Shown here one piece after another: positions 23,576 through 34,700 of a stretch of 64,000 bases of DNA. The notes beneath the pieces are model-generated. The model was not told the origin of the DNA, made no database searches, and saw nothing but the letters and a program-made list of their open reading frames with translations. Numbering within the stretch: position 1 is the stretch's first letter; the number at the start of each line of letters is the position of its first letter. The stretch spans positions 4,405,296 to 4,469,295 of the forward strand of contig NOKP01000001.1 in NCBI GenBank assembly GCA_002682825.1, given 5' to 3'. Source of the stretch: Neonectria sp. B-13. Its lineage: Eukaryota > Ascomycota > Sordariomycetes > Hypocreales > Nectriaceae. The translations under genes and the position numbers were made by a program.

Positions 23576-24075
23576 CTGTTTAAACCTGGGTGAGTGAGTG
23601 TTCTCCATCTCCGTCATTCCCCATGCACACACCTCGCTCAGCCCATCATCTCTCCGGTGTTACCTCCAGCTCCGCTCGCCTCCCTCGCCGACCGACCTAC
23701 CCAAGCTTGCCTACTAGGGAGCCGGCCATCTTCTCTAGATAGATACCTACCTAAGGTAGTAAGTAGGCAGACATTTATTTACCTGCTGTGTCCAACTGTG
23801 CCTGCCTTGCGGTCCACCGTTCCTTGGGTCCCGTGCCCGCTAATTATCCTGCTGTCCATCCATCCGTCCATCCCTCCCCTCCGTCCATTCATTCATTCAT
23901 CTATCCATCCATCCATACCATACCATACCTGGAGTCTCCACCCTTCAGGGCCGCGTCGTCTACTTCCCCGACCACCGAAACACACACGCTCGGTTCCGGG
24001 TCGGGTTGGCCACTGCGTTCAACATCCGGCGGGCCACTGCCACCGCGAACTAGTAGAGAACAAAGCCCGGTTTAC

Positions 24076-24095
24076 TTGTCTTGTCTTGTCTTGTC
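24076..24095. repeat. (TTGTC)4 pentanucleotide repeat
   Basis: Four perfect TTGTC units, followed by a degenerate unit. Confidence 0.85.
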
Positions 24096-24222
24096 TCGTT
24101 TTGCAAAGTGGAGAACAAAAGGGAAAAAGAGACAGGTCAAACCGTCCGTCCGCCACCTGGCAATCAAGAGCCAAAGACGACTTACCGAGAGGAAGACCGA
24201 CCACCCCAGAGCCCAGAACCTA

Positions 24223-24243
24223 GCCCGCTGCCCGCTGCCCGCT
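24223..24243. repeat. Heptanucleotide tandem repeat (GCCCGCT, 3 units)
   Basis: Three exact GCCCGCT units in noncoding DNA, 30 bp before the CCTG array. Confidence 0.85.
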
Positions 24244-24272
24244 GGCCGGCCAGACCGATACTTACCTGCCCG

Positions 24273-24304
<32 letters not shown>
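24273..24304. repeat. (CCTG)8 tetranucleotide microsatellite
   Basis: Eight perfect CCTG units, flanked on both sides by near-unit sequence. Confidence 0.92.
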
Positions 24305-24661
24305 GCCTGGCGAGGGTCAATCGTTCAAGGTCAACCCGGGGGGGAACACACCTGATTAATCACAGCAGACGCCCTGATTAATCACAGTCCCTCACAGTCC
24401 CTCCGCTACACACCTGCACTTCGCTACACACCTCACCCACAGACTGCCTGCTGCTACTGTACCAGCCCACCTCACTCGCCTCTCTGCTCGCCTTCGCCCT
24501 CGTCTCGCCTCCATCCATCTCTCCACGCCTCCAGTTCACACGCCTCGCACCCGCCGCCGACGCCGCCGCCTCCCTTCGCTGGGGTAAGAACAACAAAAAA
24601 AAGAGGGAGGCAAGCAAGCCCACACGCCCACGCTTACCTACGTATGGACCTTGCCTACCTA

Positions 24662-24735
24662 CTGTGACGGACCTACTGTGATGAACCTACTTACCGTGAC
24701 GGACCTACCGTGACGGACCTACCGTGACGGAGTAA
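24662..24735. repeat. 14-bp minisatellite (CCGTGACGGACCTA-type, 5 units)
   Basis: Units start at 24662, 24676, 24694, 24708 and 24722, with a 4-bp insertion (CTTA) between units 2 and 3. Units 3 and 4 are identical; 1, 2 and 5 are diverged. Each unit carries a GTGACGGA core. Confidence 0.82.
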
Positions 24736-25278
24736 TACTGTGCTGTGCATCCATCCACGCCTAGACCAAGAGACCGAAACCACGTCGGCCAGGCCCAGCC
24801 CACGACGGACAAACACTGGGAAACTGCTGGATGCCGCCCGAGCCTGTCCCTGCAACCAAGCAAGCATCATCACCAGGCCCAGTTCCAGCTTAGTCCTACA
24901 AGACGTGGCATTCGATTTTCTGAATTTGTGCACTTTGCTCACCCGTACTTCTCTTCTCCTCTTCTCCCCCGCCCGTCGCTCGCCGTGCCCTCCTCTCACT
25001 CTTCCTCCTGCTCTTCTTCTTTTCCACAGCCTTCTCTTATTAGTCCCGCCGTCACGGCCGCCGTCACACTCTCGCTCTCGCTCTGGACCTGTCTCCCTCA
25101 CCACTCACCACTCCCCCCACGAGACTGCCGCTAGAGCCAACCGCCATCGTCATCGGCGCTATCGCCAGTCCCCTCCCTCCCCGATAACGAACGACAAGCC
25201 CCTCCTCGTTTGCCGTCTCCGCCTCTCGGTTCCCCTCCAACCAACTCCTCCTCTCGGCCTCCGGGGGCCTCTGTTCCC

Positions 25279-25320
25279 ATGACCGCGACCACTCCGTGTC
25301 TCCCCATCACCGCTTTGTGA
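25279..25320 (+). other. Possible upstream ORF in the RING-gene leader
   Basis: ATG at 25279 starts a 13-codon frame ending in TGA at 25318-25320, about 400 bp before the main ATG, inside the pyrimidine-rich putative leader. Relevant only if transcription starts upstream of it; no transcript evidence is available here. Confidence 0.3.
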
Positions 25321-25716
25321 TCCCAGCGTTGCCCCGATAGTCCTAGTCCAACACTGCTTTAAACAAGAGATACGAATACTCACTTCGCCTGCTATCGTCG
25401 AACTGCGTCTGCGTCTGCCTCTGATTCTGATTCTGCCTCCGCCTCTCCCTCACTCTCCCCCTCTGCCTCCCTCTCTGCCTCCCCCTCTGCCTTCTGCAAC
25501 TCAATTTCCCTCTGCCTCGCCATCTGCCTTCCTCTACCTCAACCTCCACTCCCACGATCCCCTGCATCCCCATCTGAACCACTCCGCCGCTGCCCTCGCC
25601 ATACTCGCCGTGGACGAGACACGATATCAAGCAAAGGGCCTGCGTCAGGCCAGGCCCCGTTCCCCTTCGTCTCACCCGCCGCGACAAGACTTGGTCGCTC
25701 GAGTCGCTCGCCCGTG

Positions 25717-27943
25717 ATGGATCCCATGGACTACATTCTACACAATCACGCACGACCTAACGCCCACTACGACCCCGTCCACGCTGCCTCGGGTCCATGG
25801 ACGCCCCATCCGTACACGGGCATCTACCCGTGGCAGGATCATGGTCCCGGCATGCCTCAGTCGTATCCTCACCACCCGCTACAGCCGGCCCCGGCCCCGG
25901 GCTCAGATCCATTCCAACTCGCCCCGAACGGAGGCTTACCCCCTCCGAACCCAAACTACCACGCCGGCCTGATCCCAGCCAGCTTCGCCGGTGCGGAAGC
26001 CCCGCGACATTATCACCATTCGCATTCGCCGCTCCGCATGTCTGGTCCCCCCGTCGGGCTTCCAGGACCACCCAGTCATCTAGGCCCAGGAGGGCATGCG
26101 AACGATGGCGCTTTTGTCAACCAGATACCGGGCGGTCGACCTCTAAGTTTTCCCCCGCCTGGCGGCCTTGGGATGCCTCCAGCTGGCAACAACTCGGAAC
26201 CTAATTCACTGACACGCCCGCCTTTTCCATTGTCCGACCTCCCAACAAACACTTTCGCTCAACACCAACACCCTCACTTCGCCGTGCCTCCTCCTCCTCC
26301 TCTCTCCGGCCCTTTCCACTCGACTCAGTCCCGGCGAGGACATGTTTCCTCATCGTCTACCTCTTCAAGAAATTTTCGCGAAGCCCCTTCCCCTACCAGT
26401 AAGTTCCGGGCTTTTCACATTTACCGTTCATATGTGTGTGCGTGTGCGTGTGTGCGTGTAACCAAATATCATGGACCTTTGCGGAACCGCTTCGGCATTC
26501 ACCCCCTCCTCTGTCGAGGCCTCTTTTCTTAAGACTAACACATTTAGCAGGACCTTCACAACCGTCTTCGACACCCCGCCGTTCGCATCCGAGAACACGA
26601 CGATCGATGTCTTCACGCTTTATGGCTTCCGATACAAACCGGGACGACGACGACGAGCTAGGTCGGCAACTGTTCCTCGATCATTTTATGCATGGTGCGG
26701 TTCGGTCGGAGCCTGATGTCCCAGACCATGCTATGGATGATGCTTTGGTTCGCCAGCTTCAGCTCGTTAGAGGCGCCGTGTCTAGTAAGATGGTGGCCTC
26801 GAAGATGACGCTACGCTCGTTGCAGAGCGTCAATATCGCCGACCTCCCAGAGGCCGAAAGAAGTAGGTGGTCGCCTGCACTCCGCTATACAGCTGGCTGA
26901 ATTGAGGGCTAACTCCCTTGCAGCTTGTGTCATCTGCTATAATGAATACGGTGTTGAGACTCCCGAGGGCATCAACGAGGCCCCGCTCCGCCTCCCGAAA
27001 TGCAAGCATATTTTCGGGGACCACTGCATCAAGAAATGGTTCGAGGATTCTGACAGCTGCCCGTACTGTCGGGACAAGCTCCACTCGGAGCCCAAGCAGC
27101 ACGGCACGTCGGCTAGGGCCTTTATGAACATGATGAGAATGCGGGGTGTAACGGTTCCGCCAGGGTGCGTATCTAGCACCGTTGTAGCCTGATATCGAAT
27201 TTCTTGTTAACCGATGCAACAGATTAACTTCAAATGCGGACGAAGCTCTCATCAGAGCCATGTCAGTGACAACTGCGGATGCAGAATCGGGTCGGCCAGG
27301 GTCTCGACAGACGTCATCGGGCGGAAGACGTTCTCCACCAGACGATGCGAACGAGCAACGGCGTAGAACCCGACCTCGCCACAGCATGAGTAACCACCCG
27401 GAGCGGGCAACAACTACTTTCACTCGCCCTCCTGTATACATTGGGCCCTCGCCAACCGATGCAACCATTCCTGGCAGTGGAAACGTGCCTGGCAGTGTGT
27501 CCACGCGTCCATCTCAGCGAAACTCCGCCCCGCACCACCCTTCTCAGTCAGAAGCTCGACGGGGGTGGTTGGTTGTTGGTCCTCCAGCGGGCGAATCGTC
27601 TGAATCGTCTCGGCGACCCGGGCTTGCGCAGCCTTCGAATTCCATGTCCCCTTCCGCGCCGACCTTTTATCCTCGAGGAGGACTCGGAAACCATCCCGGA
27701 CCGGACTTCTTGACGACGGTCGGGGCACAACAATCATCGCCGTCGTTGTCGACACCGAGGCTCCCAAATCCGTTACAATCGATCAACGGAGTGGGACGGG
27801 AAGGACAGCAAGATAATGCGATTTCGTTGGCATCCCGATTGCATCTGGCCAACACCAACATGCGGGAAGGCTCTGGTGAGACAGGCCAGGGCTCGCCAGG
27901 CCAGGGCCCGCCAGACCAGAGCAACAGACATCGGCTTTGGTGA
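25717..27943 (+). CDS. RING-type zinc-finger protein, E3 ubiquitin ligase candidate, four exons
   Basis: Exons read as 25717-26398, 26551-26862, 26924-27164 and 27223-27943, giving 651 residues. The start is the ATG at 25717 (MDPMDYILHNH); the preceding GTG is not a eukaryotic start. Introns: 26399-26550 (GTAAGT, GACTAAC branch, 152 nt, with a TGTGCG run), 26863-26923 (GTAGGT, GCTAAC), 27165-27222 (GTGCGT, GTTAAC). The N-terminal 230 residues are Pro/His/Gly-rich and probably disordered. The RING lies at about 333-380: C333-x2-C336, C358-K-H360, C366, C377-x2-C380, with a hydrophobic IKKWF helix after C366. The fifth metal-ligand position is Gly363 rather than His/Cys. A conserved-looking segment follows (SARAFMNMMRMRGVTVPPG), then a Ser/Pro/Arg-rich tail. 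Such proteins usually bind E2 enzymes; no substrate can be inferred. Confidence 0.83.
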
Positions 27944-28997
27944 AGTGCGGTATGGCCGTCAGGGTGACAGACGACGAGAAGTGCGGACCATGGAAAGCCC
28001 AACTGTCAAGCAAGAGGTGCATTCTTGCCACACGACTATTAGCGACGTTGTTCCCGTCGTTCTATTGAGACTCTGTCCAGGATATCTTGCGGAGGTACGG
28101 AGGCTTTTGGGTCTCGAGGCCACAGGAAACGGCACATCGCTACCGACTGGCAAACGATTCGATGAAATGACACGACAAGACAAGGATGTATTGCGGGGTA
28201 CGAATAGAGCACATAGGAATACGGCACTGGTGGAGGGTTTCGGAGGATTCATATGGTACGGCGTTGGATTTGGCAAGCAAGGCACTGACAAGTTTTGATG
28301 GAAATTGCACACTGGATTTTTACTTGCGAGGATTTGATTTGGCGGTGTCAACTACACACCCCAGCAGAGAGAGACGGCCCAGCGGCCCTATTACAGGAGC
28401 GTAATTAGCGATAATTGCACAACCCCAGAAATGAAATGTATGTCCGCTCATGATGCCGATGCCCACAATTGCTCCATTTGCTTCGACGACCAAAGAGCCC
28501 AAGGCAAAGTCCAAAGTCCGCACTCCGCTTCCTCGGCATCCTCTCCAAGCAACCTGAGCTGCACCTCAGCACCCACCTCGAATGGAGATCCAACTCAAGT
28601 TAGCGCAGCGGACATCCATGTGACTAGTTAGGCCTCGTTTGTGCCGGGTCGGGGATTTGAATTGTGATGACAAGCTCCGTTGGGTCGGGCAATCTCGACG
28701 ACCGATCGGGTATTCTCGAAGCCGGCCTTGAATCTATGACAGCCTCAAGCGGGACCTCAACTCTCAAACGGCGTCCGCGGACCTGCTAATTGCACGCGTC
28801 CAAGGCGAGCGAATCGCTTAAAGTCGAGCCGCCCCGTGGTCGTCCTCCCCGACCGTTGGGAACTTGGCTACCACCCTTCTGCTGTCGCCCGTGTTTCGTA
28901 TCTTGTGTTCCGTGTCCCGTGTCCCGTGTTCCGACTCCTCTGCAATCTCAACTCACCCTCACTCAACCCTCCGCCCAATTCAAAGAAAAATTCGGCC
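27944..28997. other. Intergenic region, RING gene 3' flank and P450 promoter
   Basis: About 1.05 kb between two genes in the same direction. No coding frame is supported. A heptamer array (28905-28932) sits 65 bp before the P450 start, probably in its 5' UTR. Confidence 0.55.
28905..28932. repeat. Heptanucleotide tandem repeat (GTGTCCC-type, 4 units) in the P450 leader
   Basis: GTGTTCC, GTGTCCC, GTGTCCC and GTGTTCC in succession, ending 65 bp upstream of the P450 ATG. Confidence 0.85.
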
Positions 28998-30706
28998 ATG
29001 GCGTTTCCCTGGGAGAACATCACGGGGGGCGCTTTTGCAAGCACATTGCTGCTTGCCTGGGTGCGGGACGAGTGGTCGAGATGGCCTCTGCTGGCAAGCC
29101 TCTTGATGTCGTGGACGGCGGGCCTGGTGCTATGGGGCATCTGGGGCATCTGGATCTATCCTCTGCTCGTCTCGCCGCTGCGACATCTCCCTGGACCCTC
29201 GGGCAACCACTGGCTCTATGGCCAAGGCAAGAGGATTATTGCTGAGCCTTCGGGCATTCCAATGCGAGAATGGTGAGTCACGGCGCGTTGCTACCCTGGT
29301 TGTGCTTGTGCCTCGTGCTTTGTATGTTGAAGGCTGACGCGAGTGCCAGGGTCAATGAGATCCCCAACGATGGTCTCATCCGTTATCGCGGTCTACTCAA
29401 CCAGGAGCGCCTCCTAATCGCTTCACCCAAGGCATTGGCTGAGGTGCTGGTCACCAACAACTACGCATTTGCCAAACCAGCCCAGATCAGATGGACCCTT
29501 GGTCGCATCCTCGGCGTCGGCGTGCTGCTTGCCGAGGGCGACGAGCATCGGATGCAACGACGCAGTCTGACGCCAGCCTTTGCCTTCCGACACGTCAAGA
29601 ACCTGTATCCCGTCTTTTGGGCCAAGGCGCGTGAGGCCACGCAGGCCATGACGGCGGCGTTTGGAACCCAGGGCGAGACGGACGCCGAGATAGGGTCGTG
29701 GGCGTCGCGCGCCACGCTGGACATCATCGGCGTCGCGGGCATGGGAAGGGATTTCGGGGCAATCCGCGACGAGAACAGCGTCGTCGTCAAAACGTATCAG
29801 AAGGTTTTCAAGCCGTCCAGGCAGGCTCAGATTCTGGCGCTGCTCGGCTTCTTCATCCCCACGCGGCTACTCAGTGCGCTGCCGGTCCGTCGCAACGAGG
29901 ATATCAACGAGGCTGCCAACGAGATTCGCACCGTGTGCCGGGATCTCATCCAGGAGAAGAAGGCCAAGCTCGCCAACAAGGAACAGCCCGATGTCGACAT
30001 CTTGTCAGTCGCGCTCGAGAGCGGTGGGTTTTCAGATGAGAACCTTGTTGACCAGATGATGACCTTCCTTGCTGCGGGCCACGAGACGACTTCGTCGGCC
30101 ATGACGTGGGCCATCTACATGCTATGCCGGTATCCAGAGGTGCAGCGCCGGCTACGAGACGAGGTTCGCGAGAAGTTGCCATCGGTTGATTCAGACGTCG
30201 ATATCACCAGCCTGGATATCGATCACATGCCCTACCTCAACGCCGTCTGCAGCGAAGTCCTCCGCTACTACAGCCCCGTCCCGATCACCATCCGCGAGGC
30301 GGTCCACGACACGACGATCCTAGGACATCCGGTGCGCCGAGGCACGCGCATCATGCTGGTTCCGTGGGCCACCAACTTCGACAACTCGCTCTGGGGCCCG
30401 GACGCGGAGCACTTCGACCCGGAGCGGTGGATGGGCGGCGAAGGGGCCGACAAGAGAGCCGCGAGCGGCGGTGCCAGCAGCAACTACGCGTTCCTGACGT
30501 TCCTACATGGCCCGCGGAGCTGCATCGGCCAGAGCTTCGCCAAGGCCGAGTTCGCCTGTCTGCTCGCGGCGTGGATCGGCCGCTTCGACTTTGCCCTGGC
30601 GGACCCGACCCTTGCGGACGAGAAGAAGCTGGATATCCGCGGCGGCGTGACGGCGCGACCCACCAGGGGAATGCACGTTAAGGTTAAGGTTGTGAGTGGA
30701 TATTGA
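28998..30706 (+). CDS. Microsomal cytochrome P450 monooxygenase, two exons
   Basis: Exons 28998-29272 and 29350-30706 with a 77-nt intron (GTGAGT, GGCTGAC branch, GCCAG), giving 543 residues. The ATG at 28998 (MAFPWENITGG) is the first in frame. Residues about 28-58 form a Trp/Leu-rich membrane anchor followed by the LRHLPGP hinge. Catalytic elements are all present: I-helix AAGHETTSS (from about 333), ExxR as E394-V-L-R397, a DPERW motif, and the heme loop FLHGPRSCIG with the iron-binding Cys at about 483. The overall pattern (clear ExxR, AGHETT) resembles the CYP3A/CYP4-like eukaryotic group seen in several fungal families. No polyketide synthase, NRPS or terpene synthase lies in this window, so there is no sign of a biosynthetic cluster. 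The substrate is unknown. Confidence 0.93.
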
Positions 30707-31765
30707 GAGCCGAACCGTTGTGGTTTTTTTTCTCCTTTACCAACGGTCGCTCCCGTGTGGTACTGCGACCTCCTAGGTATCTTGGTATCCTCTGGGCTAG
30801 GTACGGAGTTTTGGCTTAGACAGTGGCGTTGGTTGGGCACTTAGGCGTCAGGACTTTGGGTATCTACGTATGTATGTATGTACGTAAGTAAGTAAGTAGG
30901 TGATCCAGGTCATTTAATTGGGTTTCAATTAAGACAAATTGCACCGTGTAGTGGTGGCTGCATTTCAAGTCTTGTCCAGAAGTAAACACACGTGGAGGTT
31001 AAGACTAACCAACACCAGGCAGATATGAGTCCGCAGCACCAGTGAGACAAACTAGCAGTACAAACTGCAAGCCCACAACGTGCTCCCAACACAAGGGCTT
31101 AAGGAACACAGCGTCTCAAAACGAGGGCATTTATAGCACTTCATTGTTTGGACTTGGTGCTAATCTTTTAAAAGGTATAGGGTAATCGACTTGCCATCGT
31201 GACAATCGACAGTGCAGACCAAAGTCAGACGATAAGCGACGGCGGCCCAGAACGCGACCGTCGCACGTGTCCTTGCATGTGACTGCCAGCTGGCAACGGG
31301 TGGAGATGACGCTTCCATTGGACCAGTCACGATTGTGTGGCGGTTTGATGGCTTATGAGGACCCCCTGGTTGTCTATATCAGAACATCCTTGGCGGCCTC
31401 TCTCTTGGACTATTGCTTTCGCCAGCTGAATAGGCAATCGCACCCCTGTGCCCCATCACCAAACGACCAGTTTTTCTCCGAAGCGCTGAAATACCAATTC
31501 ACAGGACATGCCCTTCAGCTAGGCGCCCAGTCCCAACTGCCACGAGGTCCTCAGTAGCACCCAGGCGGCAGATCCAATCTCAGCCCCACCCAAGTTCAGC
31601 CAACGACGGATTTTAGCGCTTCGGTCGGGTAGAACCACCCCCAGCCACCGCCTGTTTAGCGGGCCGGGACGACGGGGTCCCTAGGAAATGGAAGCTGGCC
31701 CAGCTGCCAAAACAAACTCCATCAAAACACCACAAACGCCATCGACAGGCCGATAGAACGGCACC
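30707..31765. promoter_or_regulatory. Intergenic region containing the leashin promoter
   Basis: About 1.06 kb between the P450 stop and the leashin ATG. A short-period TATG/TAAG repeat (30866-30901) follows the P450 3' end. No coding frame is supported. The leashin leader and promoter must lie here. Confidence 0.5.
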
Positions 31766-34700
31766 ATGATGCGAGGAAACCGCGCCCGGAGCCCGGACAG
31801 CGACCGGCGACGGCGGCACGATCCTCGAGACTCGCGTCAACCACCCACAGACGCGCCTCCGCCGCCCGCGATGCCTGCTTACAACCAACCGCCACCCGAC
31901 TCACGCCGCGCGCAGCCTCCCTCCCCAACATTTTCATACTCCAGCTCCAGCTCGTCGTCGCTGCTGGACATCTCGCGCTACAAAGACACCAAGCAATTCG
32001 GCGGAATCCTGGGAACCTTCTTTCGCGCCCCCTCGGAGAAGAACCACCAGCGTCGCCGAGCCAAGAAGAAGCGGCGCGTCCTCTACTTTGGAAACTCGTC
32101 GTCGTCGTCGGTCAATTCCGATCTGGCCTACGGCGCCGGGTACATCAAGGGCGCGAAAAGCAACCGCAGCTTCAGCCCCCGGAGTCGGAGGTCCTCGCAA
32201 GAACTCCGAAGGACCTCACAAGAATTCCGAAGGACCTCGCAGGAATTCGGAAGGCCCTCACAAGAACTCCGCAGGCCTGAAGCGCACCCGCTGCAGACCC
32301 CCAGGCGAGAGCGTGAGCACCAGCTGCCGAAGCAGAGGAAGGACCCAGACGAGGAGATTATCAATCTCGGCCGCAGGCTCACTGATTTTGCGAAGCGGCA
32401 AGATGAGGACGACAAGCGCTATTCTAGCTCTGGCGGCAAGGGCAAGGCCCTTGCGCTGGGAGCCGCTGGGGCTGTCGGAGCCTCAATGATGGCATCCAAG
32501 TTTGGCCGTAACAAGCAGCAGGGCGGCAGCCGCGGCGTTGGCAGCTCAAGACCCCATCGCGATTCATCAGACGATGAGTCGGACTGGGAGAGCGCCTCGG
32601 AGGACGAGTCCTCTAGCACCGATGGTTCGGACTCGGTACTCGCGTACGGCGTTGGTGCCTCACACGCGATTAGGCCTGCTGGAGTAGCTGCCGCTGCTGC
32701 GACCGCAACTGCTGCTTCTGCTGCCGCTTCCATGGCTACCTACAGGCCCAGTATAGATTCCGCTTCCATGAGCGCCTTCAGACCCAGTACAGATTCCGCT
32801 TCCATGGGCGCCTTCAGACCCAGTACAGACTCCGCTTCTATGGCCGCCTACAGGCCCAGTACGGATTCCCCTTCAATCTACCGGGACCACGGCGATAAGA
32901 GTTCTGTCGTTGACCCGCGCCTCTTTGGCCCCTACAATTCACTGCGCGGAATGATCAACACCCCATGTGGCTTTAATGACCAACAACTACAGCAACAACA
33001 GCAACAACAACAAGCCTCACATTATTACCGATCGAGTGGCACCGTGGCTGATATCCCCCCAGTCCACGAGGCCTACTCAGTGCCTCCTTCCGACCTCACC
33101 CGGTTCGATGCAAACCGAACCTCCATCTCAACACGGCAAGACCTCCCACATCGTGCGCGGCCCGCCCCGGTCACGCTTGAGCAACCCATTCCTAAGACGC
33201 CCGTCTCTTCAAAGGTATACAACGCCGAGAAGTTTGAGGACGTCAGCCGAAGGGATTCTCGCCATTCCCGTGAAACCTCCGACGAGAAGGTTGGATGGGG
33301 CGGGGTTGCTGCCGCTAGCCTTGCCGCTGCTGCTATCGGCGGCGTGGTTGTATCTTCGTCTTCCCGCAAGGACGAGAAGCGGGATCGCGAGAGCGGACGT
33401 TACCAGGACGATGATCGGTTCCGTGACTCCAAGCGTCGAGAGCGAGACGAAGAGCGTCAACAAAGGGAGCAGGAGACCGAAAAGGATCACCGCAAATCAA
33501 AGCGTGACGCCTACTCGACCACGAATGCTGATGACCGAGAACCCAAGAGGTCCTCAAGATATGACGATCATGACGATACCCTGAGAAAGAGAAAGGAGAC
33601 GCAGACGGAAGTTGCAGTTGTACCTCGCCAGGACCCGGTGTCGTACAAGCACCATGGGGAGGAGATCGAAGTCGAGTTTGAGCCCCCGTCACCCTACGTG
33701 TCTGACAAGCACCATGGGAAGGAGATGAAGGCCGAGTTTGAACCCCCGTCACCCTACGTGTCTCACAACTACAACGGGGAGGAGATCGAAATCGAGTACG
33801 GCGGCCCCTCACCCCTCGTCATGAGCCACAATCACGATGCTCGCGATGAGCGGCGAGAGCTTCCCTCGTCGACCACGACAAGCCAACAAGTTGTCAAGGG
33901 ATCAAGCCAACCCACCCAACCGCTCACGGGTACCGGAATCGACCCTTTCCAATATCAGGTTGATGATAATAACGCCTTTATGAAACCCAAGCCTGATACC
34001 TCCAAGCGACCACTTACGCCTACAGTCGTGACCGTAGAGCGCGAGCCCAACTTTGATGACTCACCGCCAAGGACTTCCGCGGCAGATGCTCGATTGAGCC
34101 GCAAGGACTCGTATGAGATTGAGAAGATGGTTGAGGACTACCACAAGGGAACTCAGGACGCATCTCGATACAAGGATCCCCGAGAAGGACATGAATACGA
34201 GATGGGGGAGCACCAGGCCAAGTCCATTTATGATGAGGCAAAGCATGCCACTGCCCCTGTGGCTGCAGCTGCATTTGCGTCCGCCATCGCCGTCGAGCAG
34301 GAACGTTCCAGGGAGCTCCGCAATAGCAAGACATCATCCTCCTCGGATAGCTCCCGGGATAGCTCCCGACCAAGAGACGTTGTCCAAGACGAAGCCGACA
34401 AGTATTACCGTGAGTCTGAGATTGCGCGGAAGATTGCCTCAGACGAGATCCGCTCTCGCAGTTCCTCCCCAGACCGCTCCGTGATCGACAGGTGGCGAGA
34501 CACCTCTGTCGAGACCTTCACTATTGTCACGCCCCCGGTTATGGAGGACAAGGAACCAAAGAAGAGCCTATATGATGGCCCAAATGCGGACGTGATGATC
34601 GACAATAAAATCTTCCCTAATGAGGAACGGCGGTTCCGCAGCTCTTCAAGGGATCTTGATGCGCCGAGCTTCACGTCGAGAGACCCCTCTGCGGAGCGCG

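Larger units (their letters stand above)
21563..25716. other. 4.2-kb gene-poor, repeat-rich region upstream of the RING-finger gene
   Basis: No supported coding frame. The left part is the APC2 3' flank. The centre and right carry many short tandem repeats: (GAAGT)5 at 22427-22451, a 9-mer array at 23522-23575, CATC runs near 23893-23912, (TTGTC)4 at 24076-24095, a heptamer array at 24223-24243, (CCTG)8 at 24273-24304 and a 14-bp minisatellite at 24662-24735. From about 24950 to 25716 the plus strand is strongly pyrimidine-rich, as in fungal core promoters and long leaders. A short upstream ORF lies at 25279-25320. Confidence 0.55.

Noticed and set aside
23522..24735. Clustered repeats upstream of the RING gene as a CRISPR-like array
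   Set aside because: Units are adjacent without spacers, of differing periods, and the genome is eukaryotic; these are ordinary micro- and minisatellites.
25714..25716. GTG as start of the RING protein
   Set aside because: A nuclear fungal gene should start with ATG; the next codon, at 25717, is ATG.
28836..28997. P450 start at an upstream GTG-led frame
   Set aside because: The first ATG in frame is at 28998 and gives a normal membrane anchor; the upstream residues are not P450-like and include a heptamer repeat.
28998..30706. P450 as part of a secondary-metabolite cluster
   Set aside because: Neighbours are a RING protein and leashin; no backbone synthase, transporter or pathway regulator is adjacent in the window.
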